56,954 nucleotides of DNA. Source: Burkholderiales bacterium (GTDB lineage: Bacteria; Pseudomonadota; Gammaproteobacteria; Burkholderiales; Casimicrobiaceae). Shown here piece by piece: positions 49,364-56,954 of the stretch. Position numbers and translations under genes: made by a program. The notes beneath the pieces are model-generated. The model saw only the letters and a list, made by a program, of their open reading frames with translations, had not been told where the DNA came from and did no database searches. How positions within the stretch are numbered: position 1 is the first letter of the stretch; each line of letters opens with the position of its first letter. The stretch is from NCBI GenBank assembly GCA_016790165.1, contig JAEUPL010000010.1:1-56954 (forward strand), in the 5' to 3' direction.

Positions 49364-51439
49364 TCAGTCGTCATCATGCACCCGATGCGCCGCCACGAGC
49401 TTCTGCTGCATGGCCGGAGGCACTCCCTCGTAGTGCGACAGGGTGGTGACAAAGCGACCTGCACCGCTGGTCATGGCGTTGAGCCGGGTTTGGTAGTCGG
49501 TCAGTTCCGATTGCGGCACCTGGCCCTTGACTTGCGCCATGCCACCCGGCGCGCTGTCCGTGCCGTTGACCAGCCCGCGCCGCGACGACAAATCGCCAGT
49601 GATATCGCCGATGTTGGTTTCCGGCGCGGTGATTTCAATATTCACCACCGGCTCAAGAACGAGCGGGCGCGCCTCCCGGATGGCCGCCAGGAAGGCCTTG
49701 CGCGCGGCGGTGACGAAGGCGATTTCCTTGCTGTCAACGCTATGATGTTTGCCGTCGTAAACGATCACGCGCACATCAACCACGGGATACCCGGCGATCG
49801 CACCCATCTGCAGGACTTCGCGGACCCCTTTTTCCACGGCCGGCATGAATTGCCCCGGAATCGTTCCACCCTTCACTTGATCGACAAACTCGAAGCCTCC
49901 GCCGCGCGCAAGTGGCTCGATGCGCAGGAAGACCTCGCCGAACTGTCCGGCGCCGCCTGACTGTTTTTTGTGGCGATGATGCCCCTCGGCGTTGCTGGTC
50001 ACCGTTTCACGGTAGGCGATACGCGGCGGCTGCGTGTCCACCTCGAAACGGTAGACCTCGCGCAGTCGTTCCAGCAGGATGCGCAGGTGCAGGTCTCCGA
50101 GACCAAACAGAATGGTTTGATTGGTCGCCGCGACGTGCTCCAGCTTGAGGCAGGGGTCTTCTGCCACGAGCTTGCTCAGAATCTCCCACATCCGCTGCTC
50201 GTCGCCGTGCCGTTTCGGCGAAATCGCGAGTCCGTGCACCGGCACCGGGAACGGCAGGGGGCGCAGATGAATGTGTTCGTCCTCGGCCGCATCGTGCAGC
50301 ACCGCGTCGAAGTGTAGTTCGTCGACCTTGGCTACGGCACAGATGTCACCGGGGATCGCCTGCGCCACCTCGATGTGCTCTTTGCCCTGCAGCATGAACA
50401 GGTGGGCCACTTTGAAGGGTTTGCGGCCATGTCCCACGTAGAGCAGACTACCCGGCGTGATGGTACCCTGATGCACACGCAGTACGCCCATCTTGCCGAC
50501 GAAGGGATCGATTGCGATCTTGAACACATGGGCCAACACATGCTTTGATGGATCGCAGTCCGCGTGCATCACCATCGCGTCGGCGCCCTCGCCGTTGAGG
50601 AAGTCCGGTGGATTGCTTTCGGTTGGGTTTGGCAACAGCTTGACGATGATGTCGAGCAGTTCCGCGATGCCCACGCCACTGCGCCCTGCGGTGAAGCACA
50701 CCGGAACCAAGTGCCCCTCGCGCAGCGCCTGCTCCAGCGGCGCATGCAATTCCGACGCATCCACGTCACCGTCGTTCAGGTAGCGTTCGACAAACGCACT
50801 GTCGACCTCGACCACCTGCTCGACCAGTGCTCGATGCGCTGCATCCACCGCGCCGAAATCAGAATGCCCTTCGCGGTTGTAGAAGCAATCGACGACGCGA
50901 CTGGCTCCGGCATCGGGCAGGTTGAGTGGCAGGCACTCCTTGCCGAATACCGCCTGAATCTGCGCCAGAAGCGCCGCAAGATCGACGCCCGGTGTGTCGA
51001 TGCGATTGACGATGATCAGGCGGTCGAGATGGCGCTCCGCCGCGTACTCCATCATGCGCACGGCCATGGGCTCAATTCCCGCAGCCGCGTTGATCACGAT
51101 AGCCGCCGTTTCGACCGCTTCCAGCGAAGGCAACGACTGGCCCAACAAGTCACTGCCGCCCGGTGTGTCGAGCAGATGGATGCGTGTGCCGCCAAACGTC
51201 GCGTGCATCACGGCGGTGTTGAGCGAGTGCTGCATCCGCTTTTCCAGCGGGTCGAAATCACTCACTGTGCTGCCACGCTCAATACTGCCCGCAGCGGCGA
51301 TGGCGCCAGCGCGATGCAACAACGCCTCGGCCAGCACCGTCTTGCCGCTGCCGGTCGGGCCGACCAGCGCCAGCGTGCGCAGCGAACGGGTAGTGATGCT
51401 GCTTTCCGGAGTCGATGCGCCGTTTGAATTTGCCGCCAT
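49364..51439 (-). CDS. EF-G-like translational GTPase with altered G motifs
   Basis: A 691-residue protein with the five-domain layout of elongation factor G. The P-loop is GPTGSGKT (27-34) instead of AHIDAGKT. The switch I region lacks the R-G-I-T motif. Switch II is DTPGG (91-95) where EF-G has DTPGH, so the catalytic His is missing. NRID replaces NKxD. Domain IV (GGAGQFGEVFLRIEPLARGG) and domain V (SRRGLVNGTDSAPGGMAQVK) are well kept. It resembles the FusA2/EF-G2 group of unknown function. AGG lies upstream of the ATG. Confidence 0.88.
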   Translation of the reverse strand: MAANSNGASTPESSITTRSLRTLALVGPTGSGKTVLAEALLHRAGAIAAAGSIERGSTVSDFDPLEKRMQHSLNTAVMHATFGGTRIHLLDTPGGSDLLGQSLPSLEAVETAAIVINAAAGIEPMAVRMMEYAAERHLDRLIIVNRIDTPGVDLAALLAQIQAVFGKECLPLNLPDAGASRVVDCFYNREGHSDFGAVDAAHRALVEQVVEVDSAFVERYLNDGDVDASELHAPLEQALREGHLVPVCFTAGRSGVGIAELLDIIVKLLPNPTESNPPDFLNGEGADAMVMHADCDPSKHVLAHVFKIAIDPFVGKMGVLRVHQGTITPGSLLYVGHGRKPFKVAHLFMLQGKEHIEVAQAIPGDICAVAKVDELHFDAVLHDAAEDEHIHLRPLPFPVPVHGLAISPKRHGDEQRMWEILSKLVAEDPCLKLEHVAATNQTILFGLGDLHLRILLERLREVYRFEVDTQPPRIAYRETVTSNAEGHHRHKKQSGGAGQFGEVFLRIEPLARGGGFEFVDQVKGGTIPGQFMPAVEKGVREVLQMGAIAGYPVVDVRVIVYDGKHHSVDSKEIAFVTAARKAFLAAIREARPLVLEPVVNIEITAPETNIGDITGDLSSRRGLVNGTDSAPGGMAQVKGQVPQSELTDYQTRLNAMTSGAGRFVTTLSHYEGVPPAMQQKLVAAHRVHDDD

Positions 51440-51565
51440 GGTTGCCTCACTGATGAATACCGGGGTGAAGTCGTCACCGGGAAGACGACGACGGAATCAG
51501 GCTAGCGCAAGGCCTGTCGAGAGGCAAGCCCGGTTGCGGCAGATTCGAGCGACACTTGCGAGGGA

Positions 51566-52447
51566 TCAAGGGATGCGATCGCGAGCTTCATCCAGTTGCC
51601 GACAAAGCGCGTCAATGGCGTCGATGCTGCGCAGCGTCGGTCGATGAAGGCGCGCACCATCGGCCGTGACGAAGCGACCAGCCGCCATCGCTGCCGGGAA
51701 CAGCCCCGCGTCGCTCCACGACTGCCGCACATCGTTCAATGCGGCAGGATCAGCCAGAATCACCACGTGCGGCTTCGCAGCGAGAACCGCCTCACGCGAG
51801 ACTTCCGGCGCGGGCAGTGGCACTGCGGCGAAAACGTTGTCGGCGCCACACAACGCGAGCGCTTCGCTCACGTAGTGCTGCCCCGACAACGTGAAGAGCC
51901 GCCCGGCACCGAGCTGGTAAAACGCCCGCAACCGCCGCTTGTTTGCGTATCGAGCACGCAGCGACGCAAGCTGCTGGTCGGCCCCATTGGCTCGGGCCAG
52001 CGCCAACTGCCGGTCCCCGTCGTGCCTCGCCCACGCCGAAAAGCGCCGCAGTTCGCGGCCAATGTCTGCAAGGGCGCTGATCTCGCTTTCATCGACCGCA
52101 ACGCCGAGACGCCGCAGTGCGTCGACATCCGCAGCCCGATTGCCGCCACGCCAGGCGACGACTCGATCCGGCTTCAGTGATAGCACGGCCTCCAGATTGG
52201 TCCCACGGTGGCCACTGACGCGCGGCAGGGACTTCGCCTCGGGCGGATAGTCGCAGGATTCACTGACGGCGACCAGTTGCGCGCCCGCGCCAGCCGCGAA
52301 CAGCAACTCCGTGGTGTGGGGGGCAAGGCTCACAATCCGTGCTGGTGTTGGCGCTGGTGACGCGTGCAGCGCATGCGTCACCAGCGCGAGGACACAAGCC
52401 ACCACGCGTCTTGACGCCCCCACAGCGAGCACGGAGGGGCGCCGCAC
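51566..52447 (-). CDS. btuF: BtuF-like periplasmic corrinoid-binding protein
   Basis: A 293-residue substrate-binding protein for an ABC importer. A signal peptide (VVACVLALVTHALHASP) is followed by the class III binding-protein fold: RIVSLAPHTTELLFAAGAGA, SESCDYPPEAKSLPRVSGH, NLEAVLSLKPDRVVAW. This is the BtuF/FecB-type pattern. The GTG start shares one base with the btuB stop (TAGTG), supporting a vitamin B12 role. The BtuC and BtuD partners are not in the window. Confidence 0.9.
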   Translation of the reverse strand: MRRPSVLAVGASRRVVACVLALVTHALHASPAPTPARIVSLAPHTTELLFAAGAGAQLVAVSESCDYPPEAKSLPRVSGHRGTNLEAVLSLKPDRVVAWRGGNRAADVDALRRLGVAVDESEISALADIGRELRRFSAWARHDGDRQLALARANGADQQLASLRARYANKRRLRAFYQLGAGRLFTLSGQHYVSEALALCGADNVFAAVPLPAPEVSREAVLAAKPHVVILADPAALNDVRQSWSDAGLFPAAMAAGRFVTADGARLHRPTLRSIDAIDALCRQLDEARDRIP

Positions 52448-54282
52448 TAGCGCTCAACAGCCAGCGTGAGCCACGCACGCCGACCACCGGTAGCGTACCC
52501 GTAGGCAAGTTGGTATTCGCGGTCTGTCGCGTTCTCCACCCTCGCGCCCATCCGGACGCCCGACCACACTTGACGAGAGACGTGGACACTCAACACCGCA
52601 TATCCCGCCAACGCCCGACTGTTCGCTGGATCGTCGTGGCGCTGGCCCGCCGCCAGCACTTCGATGCCACCGGCGAAGCCGAACGCGTTGCCCGTCAACC
52701 GCAGCGCGCCGTGCACCTTCGCACGGCGAGGCAGTTGCCGGTCTGCGGTCGTATCGCGTGGGTCGGCGAAATCGAGACTGCCATCGATCTGCCAGCCACT
52801 CAGACGTGTGACCCCTGCCAGTGTGAGGCCCGTCAGCCGCGCTTGCGTGACGTTTTGTGGCGCACAGCTGTAGTTGGCATCACAAACGAACTGGATCAGG
52901 TCACGCACGTCATTGCGATAGGCGGTCGCACTCATGCGGTGTCCGTCGCGCGACCAATGCAGGGCAACATCCACGTTTTGCCCGCGTTCTGGTCGCAGCA
53001 TGGGGTTAGCGTAGCCGGGGTAGTAGAGATCGTTGAATGTGGGCACCTTGAAACTGCTGCCGCTGTTCACCGTGAGCCGCCAGTCGCTTGCCAGTCGATA
53101 GCCGGCGCCGACTGTCACCGTACCACGGTTGCCATACTGGTCGCTGTGGTCAAGGCGCGCCGACGCATTCAGGCGCAGTGCCGCCTGCGTCCAGTCGCCG
53201 CCGAGCACTGCGCTGGTGGTGTGGCGCACGGTCACGGGCAGCGCATCCGTCGCGTTGACCGATTCGCGCCGCCATTCGACCGCGGCCAGCGCGCTGGAAG
53301 CGCCGGATATTTGCCAATGGTTCTGCAAGGCGATTTGGTCCTGAGTGGTCCGATAGCGGCCGGGGTACGCCGAATCGAATGTCGACTGATCCTGCGTACT
53401 GCCTGCTCGTAGCAGGACGCGCCATGAGGGCGTCAGGGTCATCTCTGCCGTCGCGTTGACGCCGTTGAAGACCGAACGAACGCGATCGTCGTAGCCAGCG
53501 CCGCCGTCGTACTGTGCCGTTCCCCGCGTTTCGAACGCCGTCAAACCGAGTTTGATCGTCTCGGCGGGCGCGACCGCAGCGCTGACCCGTCCGTGGTTGA
53601 AGCGGTAGCCATCGCGATCGGGGTTGTAGCTGAAATCCGCCGGGTTGACGATGGCGCTGTAGCCGCGGCTCGAGTGCTGCGCCAACGTGATTGACACGCC
53701 GTTCGCCGTATCGCCCAAGCCGACGTTTACGCCGAATTGCTGCGAGCGCAAATCACCCACCGCGGCGCGAGCCACTAACGCACGGTCACGCCGGGTGAAA
53801 ATCTGGATCACGCCGCCCACAGCATCCGCGCCGTAGAGGCTGGCTGCCGGGCCACGCAACACTTCGACACGCTCAATCTGCTCGACATCGAGGTGCTGCA
53901 CCGCGGCAAGCCCGCTGAAAGCTGAGCCGATGCGCTGACCGTCAACCAGGATCAAGGTTTGGTTGCTGTTCGCCCCACGCAGGAAGACGGACGGCGTCGC
54001 ACCCGGACCGTAGGTTGCAATTTCGACGCCGGGCAGCAGCCGCAGCGCCTCGGCGAGCTCGGTGATGCCGGCTGCGCGAAGATCGGTGCCGGACAGGACA
54101 GAGATGTCGCGGGTTGATGTATCGATCGCTTCCGCATAGCGCGCAGCCGTGATGACCACGGGGGCGACACGATCCGACGGCGGCGTAGTCTGCTGGGCAA
54201 GTGCAGGCGCAGCAAGGGCGGTCGCTAGCGTGAGCGGCGTGACGGATGTGTGAAGCGCGCGACGCGCGGTAGTGCAGGACAT
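52447..54282 (-). CDS. btuB: TonB-dependent vitamin B12 receptor BtuB
   Basis: A 611-residue outer-membrane receptor. After a signal peptide (ALAAPALAQ) a TonB-box-like APVVITAARYAE begins the plug, which has LAEALRLLPGVEIATYGPGA, SVFLRGANSNQTLILVDGQR and VEVLRGPAASLYGADAVGGV. The 22-strand barrel follows; the late WRLTVNSGSSFKVPTFNDLY matches BtuB. ATG 54282 was chosen because the signal peptide follows it and GGAGA precedes. A cobalamin riboswitch upstream and btuF downstream confirm the substrate. Confidence 0.93.
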   Translation of the reverse strand: MSCTTARRALHTSVTPLTLATALAAPALAQQTTPPSDRVAPVVITAARYAEAIDTSTRDISVLSGTDLRAAGITELAEALRLLPGVEIATYGPGATPSVFLRGANSNQTLILVDGQRIGSAFSGLAAVQHLDVEQIERVEVLRGPAASLYGADAVGGVIQIFTRRDRALVARAAVGDLRSQQFGVNVGLGDTANGVSITLAQHSSRGYSAIVNPADFSYNPDRDGYRFNHGRVSAAVAPAETIKLGLTAFETRGTAQYDGGAGYDDRVRSVFNGVNATAEMTLTPSWRVLLRAGSTQDQSTFDSAYPGRYRTTQDQIALQNHWQISGASSALAAVEWRRESVNATDALPVTVRHTTSAVLGGDWTQAALRLNASARLDHSDQYGNRGTVTVGAGYRLASDWRLTVNSGSSFKVPTFNDLYYPGYANPMLRPERGQNVDVALHWSRDGHRMSATAYRNDVRDLIQFVCDANYSCAPQNVTQARLTGLTLAGVTRLSGWQIDGSLDFADPRDTTADRQLPRRAKVHGALRLTGNAFGFAGGIEVLAAGQRHDDPANSRALAGYAVLSVHVSRQVWSGVRMGARVENATDREYQLAYGYATGGRRAWLTLAVER

Positions 54283-54447
54283 GGGGGTCTCCGGATCGCC
54301 GAGCCCTCCGCCCGGCAGCAATGGTGCTCGCGGCGCTGGTGTGAACGGAAAATGGCGGCGACTGATCCGTGCGGTGACCGCGAACTGCGGTGCGAGCGGA
54401 GCATTCACTCGCCGCGCACCCCGCACGGTCAGCGATCACAGGCAAGA

Positions 54448-54474
54448 CGCCCGCCTCCGAGGGCGACGCGGGCG
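54448..54474 (-). other. GC-rich hairpin just after the cobalamin riboswitch
   Basis: On the minus strand CGCCCGC and GCGGGCG form a 7-bp stem immediately downstream of the riboswitch core. It may be part of the expression platform. There is no T-run, so it is not a standard terminator. Confidence 0.45.
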
Positions 54475-54475
54475 G

Positions 54476-54712
54476 CATCGGGCCGGTCTCCGGACTCATT
54501 GCGTTCGCGCTTGCGCCTTCCCGAAATCACATCGATTCAGTGGCGCATTGCAAGCGCGTATCGTCGAAAGTGACAGGCCAAAGCCGTCAACAACACCGAC
54601 GATCACAACCTACCGTTGCGGGGGCAGTAGCGGCATGTTGGCACGATGGCTCGCGCCCGTCACCGCTTTCCCGTTTCACCCGGCACACACCCAAGTGCGT
54701 GCCGGACACCCA
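54476..54712 (-). promoter_or_regulatory. Cobalamin riboswitch
   Basis: On the minus strand the order of conserved blocks is that of the adenosylcobalamin aptamer: GTGCCGGGTGAAACGGGAA with GCGGTG, then GCCGCTACTGCCCCCGCAAC, and near the 3' end the B12 box AGTCCGGAGACCGGCC (54496-54481). It lies about 200 nt upstream of btuB and should lower btuB-btuF expression when cobalamin is plentiful. Outer limits are approximate. Confidence 0.93.
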
Positions 54713-54754
54713 ATACGGCGGGGGAGTTTATCAGCGCCATGCAACAATTTGTGC

Positions 54755-56599
54755 ATGATTGCAACTGGCGACTGGCAAACCTTCCGGCGACTCCTTGAGA
54801 TTGCTCGCCCGTACCGGGCCCGGTTGTTGGCCGGGCTGCTGATGCTGGCGCTGGTTTCGCTGACCGAGCCGGTGTTGATGATCGCGTTTTCGCGGATCCT
54901 TGATCGTGGGTTCAGTCATGCCACCAGCGGGGCCGGCGGCGCATCGCTGGTGGCGCCGAGCGCGTTGACTCAGTCGATATTCGCCCCGCTGACTAACCTG
55001 CTTGACCAGGTGCCAGTGCTGTGGTTTCCACTGTTTCTGGTGGGTGTCTTTGCGGTTCGAGGTGCCGCGAATTTTCTGGGCGACATCGCCTTGCATTGGG
55101 TGTCGAGTCGCGTTGTTTTCGATTTGCGTCAGCGCACATTTGCGCACATGCTGCGACTGCCCGTCGGCTGGTTCGATCGAAACTCGACCGCTGAGCTGAC
55201 CTCGAAATTGACGTTCGATACGCAGCAGATTGGTGCCGTAACGAGCCAGGCATTGACCACGCTGGCTCAGGACACTGTCAAGCTGGTTGCGCAACTTGCG
55301 TTGATGGCAGCGGTGAGCTGGCGGTTGACGCTCGGCGTGTTTGTGATTGCACCCGTGGTCGCGTTGGTGGTGCGTTTTCTCACGCGACGGCTGCGCGCGG
55401 CCAGTGTTGCGTTGCAGGCCCAGATGGGAGAACTGTCGCGCTTTGCCGATGAAGCACTGGGCAGTCAGCGCGTTGTCAAGATTTACGCGGCCTTTGCGCA
55501 GATGGCAACGGCGTTTACCGCGCGCGCGAACGCCGTGCGCCGTACCATCATGAAGCAGGAGACAGCGAACGCCGCGAGTGCACCGCTACTGCATCTGACG
55601 GTCTCGTTTGCGATCGCGGGGATTGTGGCACTGGCGATTCGTGAAGGTCAGCGCAACGCGATGTCGGCCGGGGACTTCATGGCGTTCTTTGGCGCGTTGC
55701 TTGGTTTGTTGCCACCGATCAAGAGCTTGTCGTCTGTGAACGCCGTGCTACAGCGTGGCTTTGCGGCTGCTGGCAGCGTATTCGCCGTCCTCGATTCGAA
55801 GCCGGAATCGGGCATCACGGAAGCGCCGATGTCGGGTGCGGTCGCTGGCGCGGTACGTCAACCCGCGCCCGCCATCGAATTTCGAAATGTCTCTTTGCGC
55901 TACCCGGATCGCGATCGCGATGCACTGAGTGATGTGTCGCTGGTGGTTCCTGGCGGCGCGCGTGTCGCATTTGTCGGTGGATCGGGTAGCGGCAAGTCCT
56001 CGGCGTTGGCACTTCTTGCAGGCTTTTATTCGCCAGACGTCGGTTCGGTTCTGCTGGACGGCGTAGCGGTCACGGCGCTTGGGCCTGCCGCCACACGCAG
56101 TCAGATCGCACTCGTTGATCAACACGTGTTGCTCATCAGCGATTCCGTGAAGGCCAATATTGCTTTTGGCGTCGCCGAAGAAGCAATCGACGAATCCCGC
56201 GTGCGCTGGGCAGCCGCGGCGGCAGGGGCTGATGTATTTGTTGAATCATTGCCGCAGGGCTACGGCACCGCGGTTGGCGAGGGAGGGGGGCTGCTGTCGG
56301 GGGGGCAGCGGCAGCGGATTGCCATCGCCCGCGCGCTGTACAAGGGCGCACCAATCATCGTCTTCGATGAGGCCACATCGGCCCTCGACAGCGAATCGGA
56401 AAGCGTGGTTCAGGAGAGCGTACGACAACTCGGTGGTGGCCACACCGTGGTTCAAGTGGCGCATCGACTCAGCAGCATTCGCGACGCTGACGTCATCTTT
56501 GTGTTCGATGCAGGGCGAATCGTCGAGTTCGGCAACCACGCACAATTGTCCTCGCGTAACGGAGCGTATGCTCGCCTGCTCGCCGCGCAATCGGGCTAG
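54755..56599 (+). CDS. msbA: Lipid A export ATP-binding/permease protein MsbA
   Basis: A 614-residue half-ABC transporter that flips lipid A-core across the inner membrane. The N-terminal ~330 residues hold six membrane spans (LLAGLLMLALVSLTEPVLMI and others). The ATPase domain has Walker A GGSGSGKSS, signature LLSGGQRQRIAIARAL, Walker B IIVFDEATSALD and H-loop VAHRLSS. I chose ATG 54755; the frame is open far upstream through the riboswitch without coding character. The TAG stop lies in the CTAG used by the IS, so the protein appears complete. Other type I exporters are possible, but the length and the D-R-G-F region fit MsbA. Confidence 0.88.
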   Translation: MIATGDWQTFRRLLEIARPYRARLLAGLLMLALVSLTEPVLMIAFSRILDRGFSHATSGAGGASLVAPSALTQSIFAPLTNLLDQVPVLWFPLFLVGVFAVRGAANFLGDIALHWVSSRVVFDLRQRTFAHMLRLPVGWFDRNSTAELTSKLTFDTQQIGAVTSQALTTLAQDTVKLVAQLALMAAVSWRLTLGVFVIAPVVALVVRFLTRRLRAASVALQAQMGELSRFADEALGSQRVVKIYAAFAQMATAFTARANAVRRTIMKQETANAASAPLLHLTVSFAIAGIVALAIREGQRNAMSAGDFMAFFGALLGLLPPIKSLSSVNAVLQRGFAAAGSVFAVLDSKPESGITEAPMSGAVAGAVRQPAPAIEFRNVSLRYPDRDRDALSDVSLVVPGGARVAFVGGSGSGKSSALALLAGFYSPDVGSVLLDGVAVTALGPAATRSQIALVDQHVLLISDSVKANIAFGVAEEAIDESRVRWAAAAAGADVFVESLPQGYGTAVGEGGGLLSGGQRQRIAIARALYKGAPIIVFDEATSALDSESESVVQESVRQLGGGHTVVQVAHRLSSIRDADVIFVFDAGRIVEFGNHAQLSSRNGAYARLLAAQSG

Positions 56600-56600
56600 G

Positions 56601-56954
56601 TGTGATGTTTCAATAGGTTGTTCACCTGAAAGATTCTGGGAGACTGGAGTTACCACGCTTCAGAACTCTCAGAGGAAATCAACCAGGTGAACAGCCATAA
56701 GAATGCCAGATTGACCGTGGAAGGACGCAAGTTGCTGATCGAACGCGTCGCCGTCAGACGGCGCGCAAGTGGCTGCGGCGGTTTGAGGAAGGCGGCCAGG
56801 ACGCTCTGAAAGACCGAACTTCCCGTCCGAATCGCACCCGAAGCAGCATCGACACCAAGCTGGCCGAGCGTATCGAGCAGTTGCGGCGCGCGCGCATGCC
56901 GATGCGCCGGATCGCGGTCGTGGTGGGCCGCAGCGTGGCTACGGTCAGCCGCTT
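56601..56954 (+). mobile_element. IS481-like insertion sequence, 5' part, running off the window
   Basis: The end TGTGATGTTTCAATAGGTTG begins one base after CTAG (56596-56599), exactly as in the copy at 1-256 but in the opposite orientation. Over the shared leader the two copies differ at one base. This copy has lost 43 nt inside the transposase gene. Confidence 0.88.
56687..56954 (+). pseudogene. IS481-like transposase with a frameshifting 43-nt deletion (cut by window edge)
   Basis: The GTG at 56687 starts the same frame as in the other copy (LTVEGRKLLIERVAV). At about 56750 a 43-nt segment, matching 63-105 of the window, is missing. The frame then shifts and stops at TGA 56807-56809 after 40 codons. 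Downstream, the original frame resumes as KWLRRFEEGGQDALKDRTSR and continues to the edge. The lost part encodes the first half of the helix-turn-helix. Confidence 0.85.

Noticed and set aside
54272-54754. N-terminal extension of msbA through the riboswitch region
   Set aside because: The frame is open, but the sequence is taken up by a cobalamin riboswitch on the other strand, and the translated part has no membrane or transporter character.
56560-56600. msbA truncated by the IS insertion
   Set aside because: The frame ends in RNGAYARLLAAQSG after the complete ATPase domain, at normal length for MsbA. The TAG stop precedes the IS and belongs to the target CTAG.

Overview
The window looks like high-G+C (roughly two-thirds by eye) chromosomal DNA of a betaproteobacterium, probably Burkholderiales or a close relative. 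The evidence is gene order: apaG facing rpe-gph-trpE..trpC, metK facing lpxL, a zapB-like/zapA/6S RNA/EVE string, a TorF-type porin with glnK-amtB, and def-fmt facing LysM-dprA. Almost all of it is housekeeping sequence. No tRNA, rRNA, CRISPR array or prophage was seen.

Layout. Both ends of the window (1-256 and 56601-56954) lie inside copies of one IS481-like element, pointing outward and each inserted at a CTAG that holds the stop codon of the neighbouring gene. 258-3894: three GNAT domains in two coupled genes, a small lipoprotein, and an ECF sigma/anti-sigma pair. 3921-14250, minus strand: topB, dprA and a LysM protein, split by a plus-strand accessory block (6526-11796) with an MmeI-like restriction-modification gene and an arsR-arsI-arsC-aqpS operon. 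14453-15954: def-fmt. 16140-19202: a large secreted BNR-repeat protein with a C-terminal EF-hand-like module. 19647-22833: ubiK, then a porin-glnK-amtB nitrogen operon with an NtrC site and a sigma-54 promoter. 22945-32677: a VOC dioxygenase, an unknown exported protein, an Hsp70 homologue, a TehA-like channel, metK, two lipid A acyltransferases, Sua5 and glycerate kinase. 32974-33891: a secreted protein with an IPTL-CTERM-like tail. 33877-40373, minus strand: rpe-gph-trpL-trpE-ltaE-trpG-trpD-trpC, with a Trp-rich leader peptide and a threonine aldolase embedded in the trp operon. 40429-47864: apaG, a GDPD lipoprotein, a Kef-type antiporter, pth, a CoA transferase, a TauE transporter and an EVE protein. 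47931-51439: 6S RNA, zapA, greB and an aberrant EF-G. 51566-56599: btuF and btuB behind a cobalamin riboswitch, and msbA.

The least explained signals are non-coding. A roughly 120-bp element is present four times (near 9.5, 19.4, 32.7 and 44.6 kb), always between genes. It consists of two inverted REP-like hairpin units joined by an AT-rich linker with a conserved AGTCGA-like core. Beside the last copy is a separate 170-bp, almost fully palindromic MITE-like element. Other unusual points are a triplicated ribosome-binding-site/start-codon module ahead of the antiporter gene, the trp leader with two tandem Trp pairs, and an apparently leaderless arsR promoter.

All functional names come from reading sequence motifs; no database search was possible.
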